Below are positions 1 to 9,779 of a stretch of DNA of 64,000 nucleotides, one piece after another. The stretch lies in NCBI GenBank assembly GCA_963995505.1, contig OZ023182.1, forward strand, positions 4,270,707 through 4,334,706, given 5' to 3'. How positions within the stretch are numbered: position 1 is the first letter of the stretch; each line of letters starts with the position of its first letter. A model generated the notes under the pieces. It ran no database searches, was not told where the DNA came from, and saw only the letters and a list, made by a program, of their open reading frames with translations. This DNA is from Hypericum androsaemum (Eukaryota > Streptophyta > Magnoliopsida > Malpighiales > Hypericaceae). Made by a program: the position numbers and the translations under genes.

Positions 1-2756
1 CGCCAAGACATGGGCAATCCACCAAAAGACATTAGATAACCCGTCCGAGAGCGTCGCGTCATGAGATAACCTCCCCAATCGGCATCACAATACGCGACAA
101 GCTCAAAATTGAGAGCATTGTTGAGAAGAATACCTTGGCCATGCATTATTTTCAAATACCAAATAACTCGGTCAGCTGCCTGAACGTGCTCTGCACTGGG
201 TTTTGCCATGAATTGACTCAGGATATTGACCGCATATGTGATGTCAGGATGGGTTACGGTCAATTATATGAGCTTGCCGATGAGGCGCCTATATCGGCTG
301 ACTTCAGCGACTGCATCTCCCCCTGTCCGCAGACGGTGGTTTTGCTCGATGGGAAAATGACACAGACGAGCATTGTCCTTCCCACAATCTTTCAAGATGT
401 CAATAGTGTACTTGCGCTGACTGAGAACTAATCCTCTCGAAGTCGTGGCTGCTTTGATGCGCAAGAAGTATTTTAGAACTCCCAAATCTTTAATACCGAA
501 CTGATGATGAAGATGATCCTTGGTAGATTGAAGCATCAGGACATGATCGCCAACGAGAATAACATCATCGACATAAACTAGCAAGATTAGGACTAGCTGA
601 TGACGATGGTAGATGAACATGGCGTGATCAGCTCGGGATCGAACAAACCCCAAATGTAATAAGAAAGAAGTCAACTTGTTGTACCAAGAACGAGATGCTT
701 GTTTCAGGCCATATAGAGACTTATTTAATCGACATACTCGCGAATCTCCAGGTCGGGCAAATCCCTGTGGAACTTTCATATATACCTCCTCGATCAGATC
801 ACCATGGAGGAAGGCATTATTGACATCTAATTGATGGATAAACCAGCCCCGCTTAACCGCCAAAGCAAGCAAACACCGAACCGAGACAACCTTCGCAATA
901 GGTGCAAAGGTCTCATGATAATCCACCCCTTTAATTTGTTTGAATCCACGAGCCACCAAACGAGCTTTGTAGCGTTCAAAAGGCCCATTAGGGTTGAATT
1001 TGATCTTGTATACCCACTTAGAGTCAACTGCATTCTTGCCTGGAGGCAATTTTGTGAGCGTCTATGTGCCATTAGATTCAAGAGCGGCAACATCCTTTTG
1101 CATAGCTGTTTGCCAACACTGGTCCTTAACGGCCTCAAAATATGAACGAGGTTCGGTTTGGGAGCTTAATGCACTCAGGAAGATCTTATGAGCACGTGAG
1201 AAACGCTTATAACTGATAAATTGAGCCAATGGATATAAAATCAAATTACCTGATGAAGTGGTTCGAAGCGGGGATGGCTCGGTAGGCTGGGTAGGAATAA
1301 GCGAAGGGGGAAGTGCAACTTGATAGTCTTCAAGTCTTGATGATATTTGGCAATGTCGTTCACTATGACGTGGTTGTTCATCAGCTTGAGCAATTGGCAA
1401 TGATACTAGTTCCTGTGTCGAGGCCGGGACTCGAGAATCAGAATCCTCGACGTAATGAAGAGGATCTGTATGAGATTCACTGAACGAACTTGGTTGCTCA
1501 TGTGTTGCATTGCTATGTATAGATGATGGAGACATCTCGACATCAGGTTGAAATCCCGTAGAAGGAAGAGTGGTATCTCCAGCCATCTCACCGTGATCCG
1601 CCATCAACTCCACATTCTTATGATAAGGAAAAATGTCTTCGACAAAATTTACGTCCCTTGAGACATAAAACTTCTGACTTTTAGGATCGTATAGCTTGTA
1701 ACCTTTCTGATTGAAAGGATAACCAACAAATATGCAAGGTCTGCTACACTCATCAAATTTATCAGTTCTTATATGATTATACATGTAGGCAAGACAACCG
1801 AATGTCCGTAGATGATCATAACGAGGGGGTTGCCCAAATATAACTTCATATGGTGTCCGATTTTGGATAGCCCGGGATGGTGATCGGTTGATTAAGTAGG
1901 TGACTGCCTGAATACACTCTCCCCAAAATCGTATTGGTAAATTTCCTTGAGACCGTAATGAGCGAGCCACCTCGAGAACATGACGATGCTTGGGCACAAC
2001 AACCCCATTTTGTTGAGGGGTGTATGGGCAAGATGTCTGTAATAGGATGCCGCGATCCACATAAAATTGCTTCATCTCATTAGAACAAAATTCATACCTA
2101 TTATCTGTTCGGATCCCTTTAACGCCCACGTCGAATTGGTTTTGAATCATTTGACAAAACATCTTCAGGTGTTGGGGAACCTCCGACTTAAACTTCATGA
2201 GAAAGGTCCAAGTACCTCGACTAAAATCATCAACGACTATCAAGAAATAGTGAGCCCCGCTTGTGGAGGCGGTCCGATATGGACCCCAAATATCGCAATG
2301 AATAAGATCAAAACAACCAGTGGTCTTGATATTACTTATTGGGAAAGGTAATTGCGTTTGTTTCGCGCGAAAACAAGAATCATAATGCCTTGAAACTTCA
2401 AAAATATTCAAGTTCCTAAACAAATCAATATGCTTCATCTTATCAAAAGAGACATGACCAAGACGACGATGCCACCTCTGCGCATCCAAATCTGATCCCG
2501 CCGAGAGCACTATCCCCTTACGCATATCCTCAAAATAGTATAAGCCATCCTGCTGTCTAGCCACTCCAATCAGGCTCCTCGAAGTTAAGTCAGTGCCCAT
2601 GCTATTGACAGGTATCTCATCACCATTCGGAATTCGGACTGGGGGGTGAGTGATGCAAGTGTTCTCATCAATCAAGGAGGTACGGCTACACATAATATGA
2701 TCGATAGCTCCAGAATCTATCACCCAAGGCTGAGTGAAGTTAATCTTACCAGCCAT
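1..2756 (-). pseudogene. copia pol: protease, integrase, reverse transcriptase, partial RNase H
   Basis: In order there are the protease motif (WVIDSGAIDH), the GAG-pre-integrase region (WHRRLGHVS), the integrase core (CDIWGPY, RTDNRYEF, PQQNGVVVPKHRH), the reverse transcriptase with its YVDD box (LVYVDDVILVG, near 560-600), and the start of RNase H (CDADWGG) near the left edge. Defects are visible. A TAG at 1059-1061 replaces the Trp usual before the RT domain. A TAA at 261-263 interrupts the RT tail in frame. One Cys of the integrase zinc site is Tyr (YDSC). The third acidic residue of the DD35E triad, normally Glu in NGVVERKH, is Val. Reading continues in the same frame beyond both stops. 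Confidence 0.92.
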
Positions 2757-2757
2757 G

Positions 2758-3822
2758 TTAGCGGGATGAATCCTGTGACGGACCGATCGGTGAAGGCTCC
2801 GACTGGTTAGCTTTTCTAGCTAATTGACGAAGCAACGAATTGACTTGATCTTGTGTAAGTCCACCAGCAACCTGTTCATCTTGAGTAACTTGAGCCGCTC
2901 GTGGTGGAGGGCGACCACCAGTGAATTCTCGTGGCTTAGCATTCGGTCGATTAGGACCACTTCCTCGATCAGAATTATTGCCAGGATTTGGTTTCCTCCA
3001 ACCAGGAGGATAGCCAACGATCTCGAAGCATGTGACTTCAAGGTGACCAGTCTTCCCGCAGTAGGAACATGTTTCCTCCCAATCCTCGTGCATCGTTGCT
3101 GACTCGATTGTCCGCTTGACTTCGACTCTGGAATGTAGCAGAATCAGTGATTGGTTGACGAGCAGCAGAGATGTTTCTCTGTTGTTCGTCTTCTGAAACA
3201 AGATGGTAGGCCACTTCGATGCTGGGAACAGGTTGACTACTAAGAATTTGTGTCTTGATGGTAGCAAAACTCTCGTCCAAACCCATGAGGAAGAGCATAC
3301 AGGTAGAGGCGTAATATCTTGTGCCTCGTCCCATAAGCTTTTCAATTTTGTATAATAAGCAGATACAGACAACTTATCTTGGCGAAGATTCGCTATCGCA
3401 CGACGCAGCTCGAACGCGTGGGGAACGCTGCCCTTCCCGAACCGCTCAGCGAGATCAGTCCATATGTCATGGGCTGTTTGGGCACTCCGTACGCTACCAC
3501 GTACGCTCTTTTCCATAGATGACTTGAGCCATCCCCTAACCATTGCATCGGCTCGAACCCAATACTTGAATTCGTCAGAGGTCGCCGGTGGCTTGGGAAG
3601 AGTTCCATCAACAAACCCGAATTTGTTCTTTACATAAAGAACTGTACTCATGTCGCCATAGTTCCCTTCGGTTAGGAGGTCCACGACATGGACTTGACTA
3701 AGACCATCCGAATGGTGTATATAATATGGCGACATATGATCAATCCCACCAGCAACAAGGTTTTCGGTGTCGGACCTATTCGATCCAATAGGGGTAGTCA
3801 TGATGGAGTGTGTATCGGACAT
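2758..3822 (-). pseudogene. copia gag-like polyprotein, frameshifted
   Basis: The ORF starts about 90 bases inside the primer binding site. The N-terminal part resembles the copia-type gag N-terminal domain (motif YVKNKFGFVDG). A CCHC zinc knuckle of pattern C-x2-C-x4-H-x4-C (CSYCGKTGHLEVTC) lies near residue 250. The stretch between them (CMLFLMGLDESFATIKTQ, then the VSEDEQQRN region) is read in another frame around 3038-3334, so two compensating frameshifts are present, near 3300-3330 and 3080-3130. The frame stops at 2758-2760, and the protease that follows is in a different frame although most plant copia elements have one continuous ORF. Gag would package the element RNA; this copy is unlikely to make a working one. 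Confidence 0.88.
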
Positions 3823-3913
3823 GTTTTGTCTTTTGGTGATGTTTATCTTTTGTTTCTTCTGGTGGTTTGGCTTTGAGTGTTTACGGCAACAATTTGGTAA
3901 ATGTAAACCTAAA

Positions 3914-3925
3914 GCTCTGATACCA
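3914..3925 (-). other. primer binding site (initiator Met tRNA)
   Basis: On the minus strand the sequence reads TGGTATCAGAGC, the complement of the plant initiator methionine tRNA 3' end used by most copia elements. It fixes the element's orientation. Confidence 0.9.
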
Positions 3926-3937
3926 TAAAGAACAAGA

Positions 3938-4122
3938 TGTAGCGGGAAATACTTCGCTTGCTTATTCTCATTGATGATCAGACGTATAAATACAAGTCAT
4001 ACAAGATGCTAGAGTTAGGGTTACAACCTAGCGAATATTTACCTTCCTAATCAAACTAGGATACAATCTCGTATCTTCCTAATCATACTAGGACTTAATA
4101 TACAGTTTTCTAATCAGCTACA
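3938..4122 (-). repeat. 5' LTR of the copia element (about 185 bp)
   Basis: The segment is bounded by a TGTAG/CTACA inverted terminal pair and lies 12 bases beyond the primer binding site, as expected for a 5' LTR read on the minus strand. Ends were placed from the terminal pair alone, because the second LTR is outside the window. Confidence 0.7.
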
Positions 4123-4374
4123 ATACAGGTGGAACGGTTGGAAGATAGATGGACGAATTTATTTGAAAATTTTATTGCATCATAACATGTGTAATACATA
4201 TGATTAGGTATATCTAACAATTTAAATATTGATAGATTGTACCGAATTCTTTTTTCTCTTAAATCTTACTTCACTAGAAATCATGAAAAGAAATGTTTCA
4301 AAATTCTTTGCAAAACCATGTATCTATATATATAGGTGCACTGATAAACGGAGTACTAAAAACACCGGTAGTGA

Positions 4375-4570
4375 GTGCATCGTTCTTCCGGATGGTGACA
4401 GTCACGACCCCGTCCTTGGAAACCGCTGAGACGGCGTCCAGATCAGCGTTCCAGAGAATTGTGAACCTCTTTACGAACTTGCCAACATGCCTCTCCCTCT
4501 TCAGATACTTGACCCCGTCGTTGTCCACCTTGTGCCCCTCCCCGCCCTCAGCGCGTTTCTGTTCTCAAGG
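4375..4570 (-). pseudogene. class II cytosolic small heat-shock protein (HSP20), fragment
   Basis: The minus-strand translation contains DNDGVKYLKRERHVGKFVKR followed by a stretch ending DGVVTVTIRK. This matches the C-terminal half of the alpha-crystallin domain of plant class II HSP17-type proteins (family pattern RMERRVGKFMRKF ... QDGVLTVTV). The N-terminal arm and the C-terminal PPPEPKKPK-type tail are missing, and a frameshift seems to lie just upstream near 4570. It reads as a gene fragment of about 65 codons, not a working chaperone. No flanking target duplication was found. Confidence 0.7.
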
Positions 4571-5686
4571 GTCACCACCACCACCCAAAGAATCTTGGAG
4601 AATTGTAACAGGTCACCTTAGAAATTCAATAGTCTACTCGGGAAATGTGAAAATAAGTCTCTCTTATAAATGTATTAATGCAATCCGGAGATTGATAGGC
4701 GATCATTTAAAACAGAGTTGTATTCCTTCAAAAACTTTATCTAATAAATATGGTATGCGAGCCACACTTATTTATGGCTTCCTCGATCGACTTCTTCCGC
4801 CCGTTTCAATGCAGACAGTCAACGAAAAAATTCTTTACAAAAAACAGAGTGAAGTACCCTTCTTTAAAATATGTAGTATTAGGATACATTCACGTCAGTA
4901 GTTACGAGAATGGTTAAGAGTTTATTGTATTTATGAAAATATCCAACAGATTTTCAACAACTAGTTATTATCCGGAATTGGTGCAGAGTGATTGTTGCTT
5001 GTTCTAATGCGATGTTTTGATCGAGAAGCAACCATGGAAATTGGAAACACAACAATCAAAACTGAAAGCAACGGATATTTTGCTCCTGTTGCGATCAATT
5101 GTGGTAGAACATCGGAAACGATCTTAAGAACAGGTCCGGAGTGATCGTCTCAAGAGCGATTCAAATGAAATAGAGAAAAGATGAAATAGGGGGTAAGAGA
5201 GGAGAAGAAAGAGAGTGGAGAGGAGAGAAAATATTTTATTGATAGGGATAAAAGAAAAACATGTAAAACATGAAAGATAAATGCTATGAAGCTACATAAA
5301 ATAAAAGCTACGATAAAGCTATGAAGCTAATAGTTTGGTGTTTGGTTTGTGGGTCCTCTTCATGCTTGTACCTAGCTCTCCTTATATAGAATAAACTTGC
5401 CCCAACCCCATACAAAAACACTAGGCTGTGTTCAATATAGGAAAACCTAACATAGTCCCGGCCTAATAAGAAAAAACCTATTGCCGAAACTTCCAACCCA
5501 AGTTTGACCCATTTCTGTATCGAATCTGGAAAAGTCAAAAACTACAAAATTATAGATCTCTGCCTTCTCTTTCTGTGACTTTTGAAATCGCGTCAATCCG
5601 ATACTTGAGCCAAAAATTACTGACTTTTTACCAAAATAGGTTTAGCAGATCCGCGAATTAATTTTCCGCTCCAATAGCTCCTTATC
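4571..5686. other. intergenic, probably old retrotransposon DNA
   Basis: No gene is recognised. On the minus strand there is a CTATATAAGG box (about 5383-5392) followed by CAATAAAATATT near 5230-5240 and pyrimidine-rich DNA, an order seen in LTR promoters. I could not find paired ends, so an LTR is only a guess. Confidence 0.3.
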
Positions 5687-6560
5687 ACCGATAGAAGTCA
5701 CCTGGTGTATAACTACTGTGTGGAAGCATCGGTGAAACTGGCCAAGTCCAATGGGTTCATCGTGAATATGTTTGAATCTCTCGAGCGAAGCACCCTAGAG
5801 GCCATAATGTGTCAAAATTCCATCAAGTATTTCATACTTCTCCTGAGTTTGAAGATGAAGAACAGGCAGGAAGCAACGTTCTTGCTGTTGGGCTTAAAGG
5901 AAAGAAGAAGAAGATTGATGGGCCTCGTCCACTTGATGAAGAAGACTGGCCCAAGTTGCAACCCAAGGCGCTTAGAGTCGCGCGTGCAAGCTCTTCACGG
6001 ATTGGCCAGCTGGAGATTCGAGTGGGAGACATGCGGGTCCTACTAGATGCCAGCATATCATTTTCCCCAGCTACCAGACGAAATCGGTTGGAGGAAAAAT
6101 GATGATGCTCCCCACTATGCTTTTCTAATTATTCCTTCAATCTGCTAAGTCGATATACGTATAACTTTTCTGTTGGGTAAAAGTGGATATAAATCCCCAC
6201 CCAGATCACTAAGGATCTGTACCGAAAATGATTGAGAAATGAAGCTTATTTTTCCCTCTCAGCTCAACCTTCTTCTTCCCATTTCTTGCTCCTTTCTTCT
6301 ATAACAAAATCTGACAGGGGATAGTTTGACATAATGGAGGGGATAGTTTTAAGCCCTAAAATAGTTGATTACGTTGGTTAATTTCTTTCTTATTCCCCTT
6401 TTTTTGTGTATAGTATGTCATAATTTAAGTCGTCATTCAGTTAAAAATAAAAGATGATAGTGATGATAGATTGGCTATCAAGATTCGCATTTAATATTAT
6501 TACATAGAAATTTCGTATAATGTTTTATAATGGTATTCAATAAATGAGTAATTGAAGGAA
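5687..6560 (+). pseudogene. UGT copy 1: middle fragment, foreign insert, 3' end and 3' flank
   Basis: Bases 5687-5811 match codons about 205-244 of the intact UGT at 17569 (VEASVKLAKSNGFIVN against VDASMKLAKSNGFIVN). At 5812 the match stops abruptly inside the codons for the AI(V) position. Bases 5812-6341 are unrelated and partly coding-like. From 6342 to about 6560 the sequence again matches the stop codon region, 3' UTR and downstream flank of the intact copy (CCCTAAAATAGT, AATAAAAGATGA). The 5' half and the PSPG sugar-donor motif are missing. This is the most eroded of three tandem copies and cannot encode an enzyme. Confidence 0.85.
5812..6341 (+). other. foreign segment inside UGT copy 1
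   Basis: This piece replaces the C-terminal half of the glycosyltransferase. An open frame from 5809 to 6102 encodes a charged, coding-looking peptide (KFHQVFHTSPEFEDEEQ near its start, then KGKKKKIDGPRPLDEEDW) that I do not recognise. The part from about 6171 to 6316 begins TGTTGGG and ends TCTGACA like a small LTR, but no target duplication flanks it. Confidence 0.4.
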
Positions 6561-7004
6561 AAAATAAAGCTTTTTTTTTAGAGGGAAAAAATAAAGCTAG
6601 CTAGTAACAGAAAAAAATAGTTGTTGTACTGGAAAAGAAGGGAATAGTGTTGGTCCCGCCAATGGATTCGCTAAAAATTTGGGGACCAAAAATTAATAGG
6701 CATGGCCCTTATCATTTTGGATGGTGTGCCCGGTAGGAAGAAAAGGAATTGGATATAGGCTCCAGAAGAAATGCATGATATTGATATCATATAGATCTAC
6801 TAGGCAATCCATGCCCATGTTGGGTCCAGTGACAGGAATAGGAGCCAATTTAGGCTAATATTGCTGTCTGGCTAATATTGCTGTCATTTTCAACCGTGGT
6901 AATTCTTTTTGAGGGAATAGAGGATTGGGATCCACCACTTGTACCCGTCATCGAGCCAACCTCCAACTACTTGGAATAATTGAAGAATGAGTGAGAATTA
7001 GAGG
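6561..7004. other. UGT 3' flank and intergenic DNA
   Basis: It continues the downstream flank shared with copies 2 and 3: the ATAAAGCTAGCTA region near 6590-6604 matches 19550-19565, and the AATAGTGTTGGT region near 6643 matches 9124. Near 6805 the phrase CATGCCCATGTTGG recurs just upstream of the intact UGT at about 17445, so the spacer between tandem copies ends here. No gene. Confidence 0.6.
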
Positions 7005-7258
7005 CCAACGATTAGAGATGCCAATTAAAATTCTTATTCTGAGGGTCTATCCTGATTCATACTCGAAGGGTACAAGATCTGTTGACTTTGATTGGGTCTA
7101 GACGTTGATCCTACCCGAATCATGATATTTTAAAAGAATAAGGGCATGAATATGAATCTATAGGATACTGCTATGATTCTACCCGGATTTTTTTAATTAA
7201 TATTAAAATAATATATATGTATATTAATTATTAGACATAATACCAAATTCTCAATTTT

Positions 7259-7605
7259 TTTGGTAGTAAATATTCTTTATTAAACCGAAAGTTCAAAATA
7301 GAGCAAACGCAAAAAGAAAGACAAGATACAGGGGCCCGCTATTCACATCAGTTACAACCCACCCCGACCAAAACGTTCCCTCAATCTCAAGAGGTGAAGA
7401 AGAGAGACCTATAAATTCTTGTAGGCAATCAAGAAAGTGAACAGCGATTGATTGTAAATGATTGAGGCATCCATCCAAATGATCCGCTCTTGGACATGAA
7501 AGAGCACAGAATGCAGGAGAAGCTCATTATCGCATCTCGCCTCATTGAAGATAATACTATTACAAAACAGCCACAGACCCCAAGTAATAGCAGCGAAAAT
7601 CACGA
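7259..7605 (-). mobile_element. 5'-truncated LINE (L1-like) 3' end
   Basis: The minus strand encodes FAAITWGLWLFCNSIIFNEA, typical of the zf-RVT/RNase H junction of plant L1-like elements, and ends in an A run (T run at 7255-7260 on the plus strand). A 17-base target duplication with one mismatch flanks it (7242-7258 and 7606-7622, core ATTCTCAATTTT). Only about 350 bases of the 3' end are present. Confidence 0.8.
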
Positions 7606-7933
7606 ACCAGATTCTCAATTTTAACTTACCAAACTTCAACTTTTTTTGGATTTACTTTTTTGGTTTCTTTGTATTGATATGTTTAATGAATGAAAATGTC
7701 TCATTGCTATTTGAAAACTATCAAAAGATAATTTAATTTTTATAAATTAAATATTTAAAAAAAATACGGACCCACAGATCGCCGTGATCCTGCCGGTTTT
7801 TTAGGACCCAGATCCTGTCTGTATCCTTATTTTTAAAAAGGATAAGGTAAGGATCTGGGTCTACCATTTAAAAAAAGGGTAAGGATTTGGGTCCTATGGA
7901 TCCTACCCAGATCCTGCCTATCGCCATCCCTAC

Positions 7934-8231
7934 TAGGGGTGAGCAAATAAACCAAAAATGGTTAAACCAGACCAAACCAGACTAAAAACCAGACCAGACT
8001 CGACCAAAAAAGAAAATGGTCCGGTCCGGTCCAGATAATATAAGAAATCTAGTTTCTGGTCCGGTCTGGAACTCTTTTTTGTGTACTTTTTAAGTATTCC
8101 AGTCCAGTTTTAGGTCGAATCGGACCAGATCGAAATGAATCCGGTCCAATCCGGTTTGCGATATCCCTAAAATTCTGATTCGGTCCCCTTTTTTTGGTTT
8201 GGTCCAATCCAATCAAGCTTGCTCACCCCTA
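7934..8231. mobile_element. hAT-like MITE, 298 bp
   Basis: The ends are TAGGGGTGAGCAA and its inverted copy TTGCTCACCCCTA, flanked by a perfect 8-bp duplication ATCCCTAC (7926-7933 and 8232-8239). The interior is a run of degenerate CCGGTCCGGTC-like motifs on both strands. The target was the right terminal repeat of the older element at 7013-8238, so this insertion is younger. Confidence 0.88.
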
Positions 8232-8242
8232 ATCCCTACCAA

Positions 8243-8356
8243 CAATTAAGCAGCAGGTGGTATCTGTAGAATAGCTGCAATAGCTGCAACTCCAGATGGC
8301 TTGCTTGAATCTTCACTTGTGGTTGATCCATCTGAATTTGTATTATTTCTAACAAT
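8243..8356 (-). other. coding-like fragment of unknown origin
   Basis: The minus strand has an open frame ending in TAA that encodes a Ser/Asp-rich run followed by SGVAAIAAILQIPPAA. The amino-acid pattern looks like the C-terminus of a real protein, but I do not recognise the family. It lies directly upstream of the UGT copy 2 promoter and is absent from the intact copy's upstream region. Confidence 0.35.
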
Positions 8357-8680
8357 ACCGCTCTATATAAACAAACTTTGGGTGGAAGAATACTAACTAC
8401 TTGCAAATAAATTATCTTGGAGTGAAAGCCAGGGAGAGAGGAAGGGAATCTAATAGAGACATACCATGGAGAAGAAGAAACAGAGTGCGATAGTTTTGTA
8501 TCCATCTCCAGGAAAACCCCACCCAGTAGTGCAACTAAGCAAGCTTATACTCAAAGATCACCCTTCCTTCGCCATTACCATCATCACCTCCAGCCTCCCT
8601 CTGCATTCTCCCGACCTTCAAACCTACGCTTCCAAAGTCTCCGACGGAGCATCCATCAACTTCATCCACCTTCAGGCTCC
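8357..8680 (+). pseudogene. UGT copy 2: promoter, 5' UTR and first ~72 codons
   Basis: From 8357 the sequence follows the region upstream of the intact UGT (17458 onward) almost base for base, including the CTCTATATAAAC TATA box and the leader. The ATG is at 8466 and the frame stays open. Coding identity over about 215 bases is roughly 94% by eye. A 6-base in-frame deletion changes the PGKNHLNPVV region, where the catalytic His lies, to PGKPHPVV. At 8680 the UGT match ends within the codons for LQAP and the rest of the gene is missing. The promoter may still be active and would drive a truncated transcript. Confidence 0.88.
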
Positions 8681-9779
8681 AGTGGCCGCTGTCACAAATA
8701 CACATGCCAGTATCACATAACTGCGCTTGCCAACGCGAGCTCCCCTTCACTCCAAACCGTTCGGAATGATTTCTTAACTCCGTACCCAATCCAAACCCGT
8801 GAATGCAAACAATCGATTATAGTATAAGAGGTGACCAAGGAGTAAATGGTTATTGAGGTTGAGGATGAGTGGCAATCTAGTAATTTATGGAATTAGGGGT
8901 ATTTTGTATTTTTAATAGTCTTGCTGAAAAAGTGACTGCAATTTGAATTGAGGGACTAAACAATTTAATTTATAAAATATCAGGGGCTAAATAATATTAA
9001 GTTGTCCAGATAAATCAATACCTTAAACATCAAGACCCATAGATATTTACCCTAAAACTAATTATTCTACTGAAGTAACCATACTTGAAAGGGCAGAATA
9101 GTTTTTTTAGGGGTAAAGGGCATAATAGTGTTGGTTCCGGACAATGAATTCACCAAAAAAAATTAGTGACAAAAATATTTTAAATTTTATGTCAAATTGT
9201 TCTCAATTTCCTGTTCTATGTTATAATTATTATTAAGTTCCTTGTTATTTAAAAAATATATTTTACTGTTCTTGCTTTTTTTTAATCTTGGTCTGTCCTC
9301 GGTTACGTCAGCTATTCATTTATTATTATTTCATTATTAAAATGATATATCCGGTCGTCTTCTTCGACCCATCCTCATCGAAGACAAACTGACCAATCTC
9401 GTGAGTGACCTGGTCCATGTCGACGTGTCCCACCACCAATCTCGATGATGACGTCGTCTCCAGAATCAGAGTTGAACCAGAGGCCGGAGGCGAGGGAGAG
9501 GTTGAGGAAGGTCGGGAACGACAACGAGGATGTCAGCAGATTTGATCGGGGACGTGAGCGGCTCTCCTTCTCGTCGGTGGGAAGGGTTCAGACCAGCGCG
9601 CCAAATCCGTCAGCAGGCAGGCAGGAGGAAGAGAGGTTAAAGATGAGGGTTAAGTTATTTTATTTATTTTTTAAAGAGCATTTATGTCATTTCCGTGTTA
9701 AAATTGATTGCTCGCGTCAATTATGTACCTGATACTAACATTTAAACAAAAAACGAAGACACCAATATAATTTTTAAAA
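8681..9779. other. UGT array spacer with inserted unknown DNA
   Basis: Immediately after the UGT break, a short minus-strand coding-like stretch follows (8681-8790) that I cannot assign. Bases about 9057-9170 match the UGT downstream flank (compare 6600-6690 and 19565-19615). From about 9180 to 9770 an AT-rich segment encloses a GC-richer core at 9440-9640 with a small ORF (9445-9732) lacking any recognised domain. This core-in-AT shape resembles the Mutator-like elements nearby, but I could not pair its ends. Confidence 0.4.

Larger units (their letters stand above)
1..4122 (-). mobile_element. Ty1/copia LTR retrotransposon, degenerate, running off the left edge
   Basis: The element reads on the minus strand in the order LTR (3938-4122), primer binding site (3914-3925), gag (2758-3822), then protease, integrase, reverse transcriptase and the start of RNase H down to base 1. 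Integrase before reverse transcriptase is the copia order. The 3' LTR lies outside the window, so the target duplication cannot be checked. The coding part carries stops, frameshifts and a lost catalytic residue, so this copy is not autonomous. Confidence 0.95.
7013..8238. mobile_element. hAT-like non-autonomous element (outer host of two insertions)
   Basis: The ends are imperfect inverted repeats, TAGAGATGCCAAT on the left and TAGGGATGGCGAT read inward from the right. The flanks carry an 8-bp target duplication with one mismatch (CCAACGAT at 7005-7012, CCAACAAT at 8239-8246). Eight-base duplications and TAG-type ends point to the hAT superfamily. The interior is AT-rich with a repeated 'GGGTCTA/GATCCTACCC' pattern and no transposase. 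A LINE tail (7259-7605) and a second hAT-like element (7934-8231) sit inside it. A shorter relative lies at 43811-44161. Confidence 0.75.

Noticed and set aside
4293..4901. 202-codon plus-strand ORF
   Set aside because: It overlaps the minus-strand HSP20 fragment, whose motifs explain the open frame; the plus-strand product has no family features.
6171..6316. Small solo LTR (TGTTGGG...CTGACA) in UGT copy 1
   Set aside because: Boundaries look LTR-like, but no target duplication and no second copy were found in the window.
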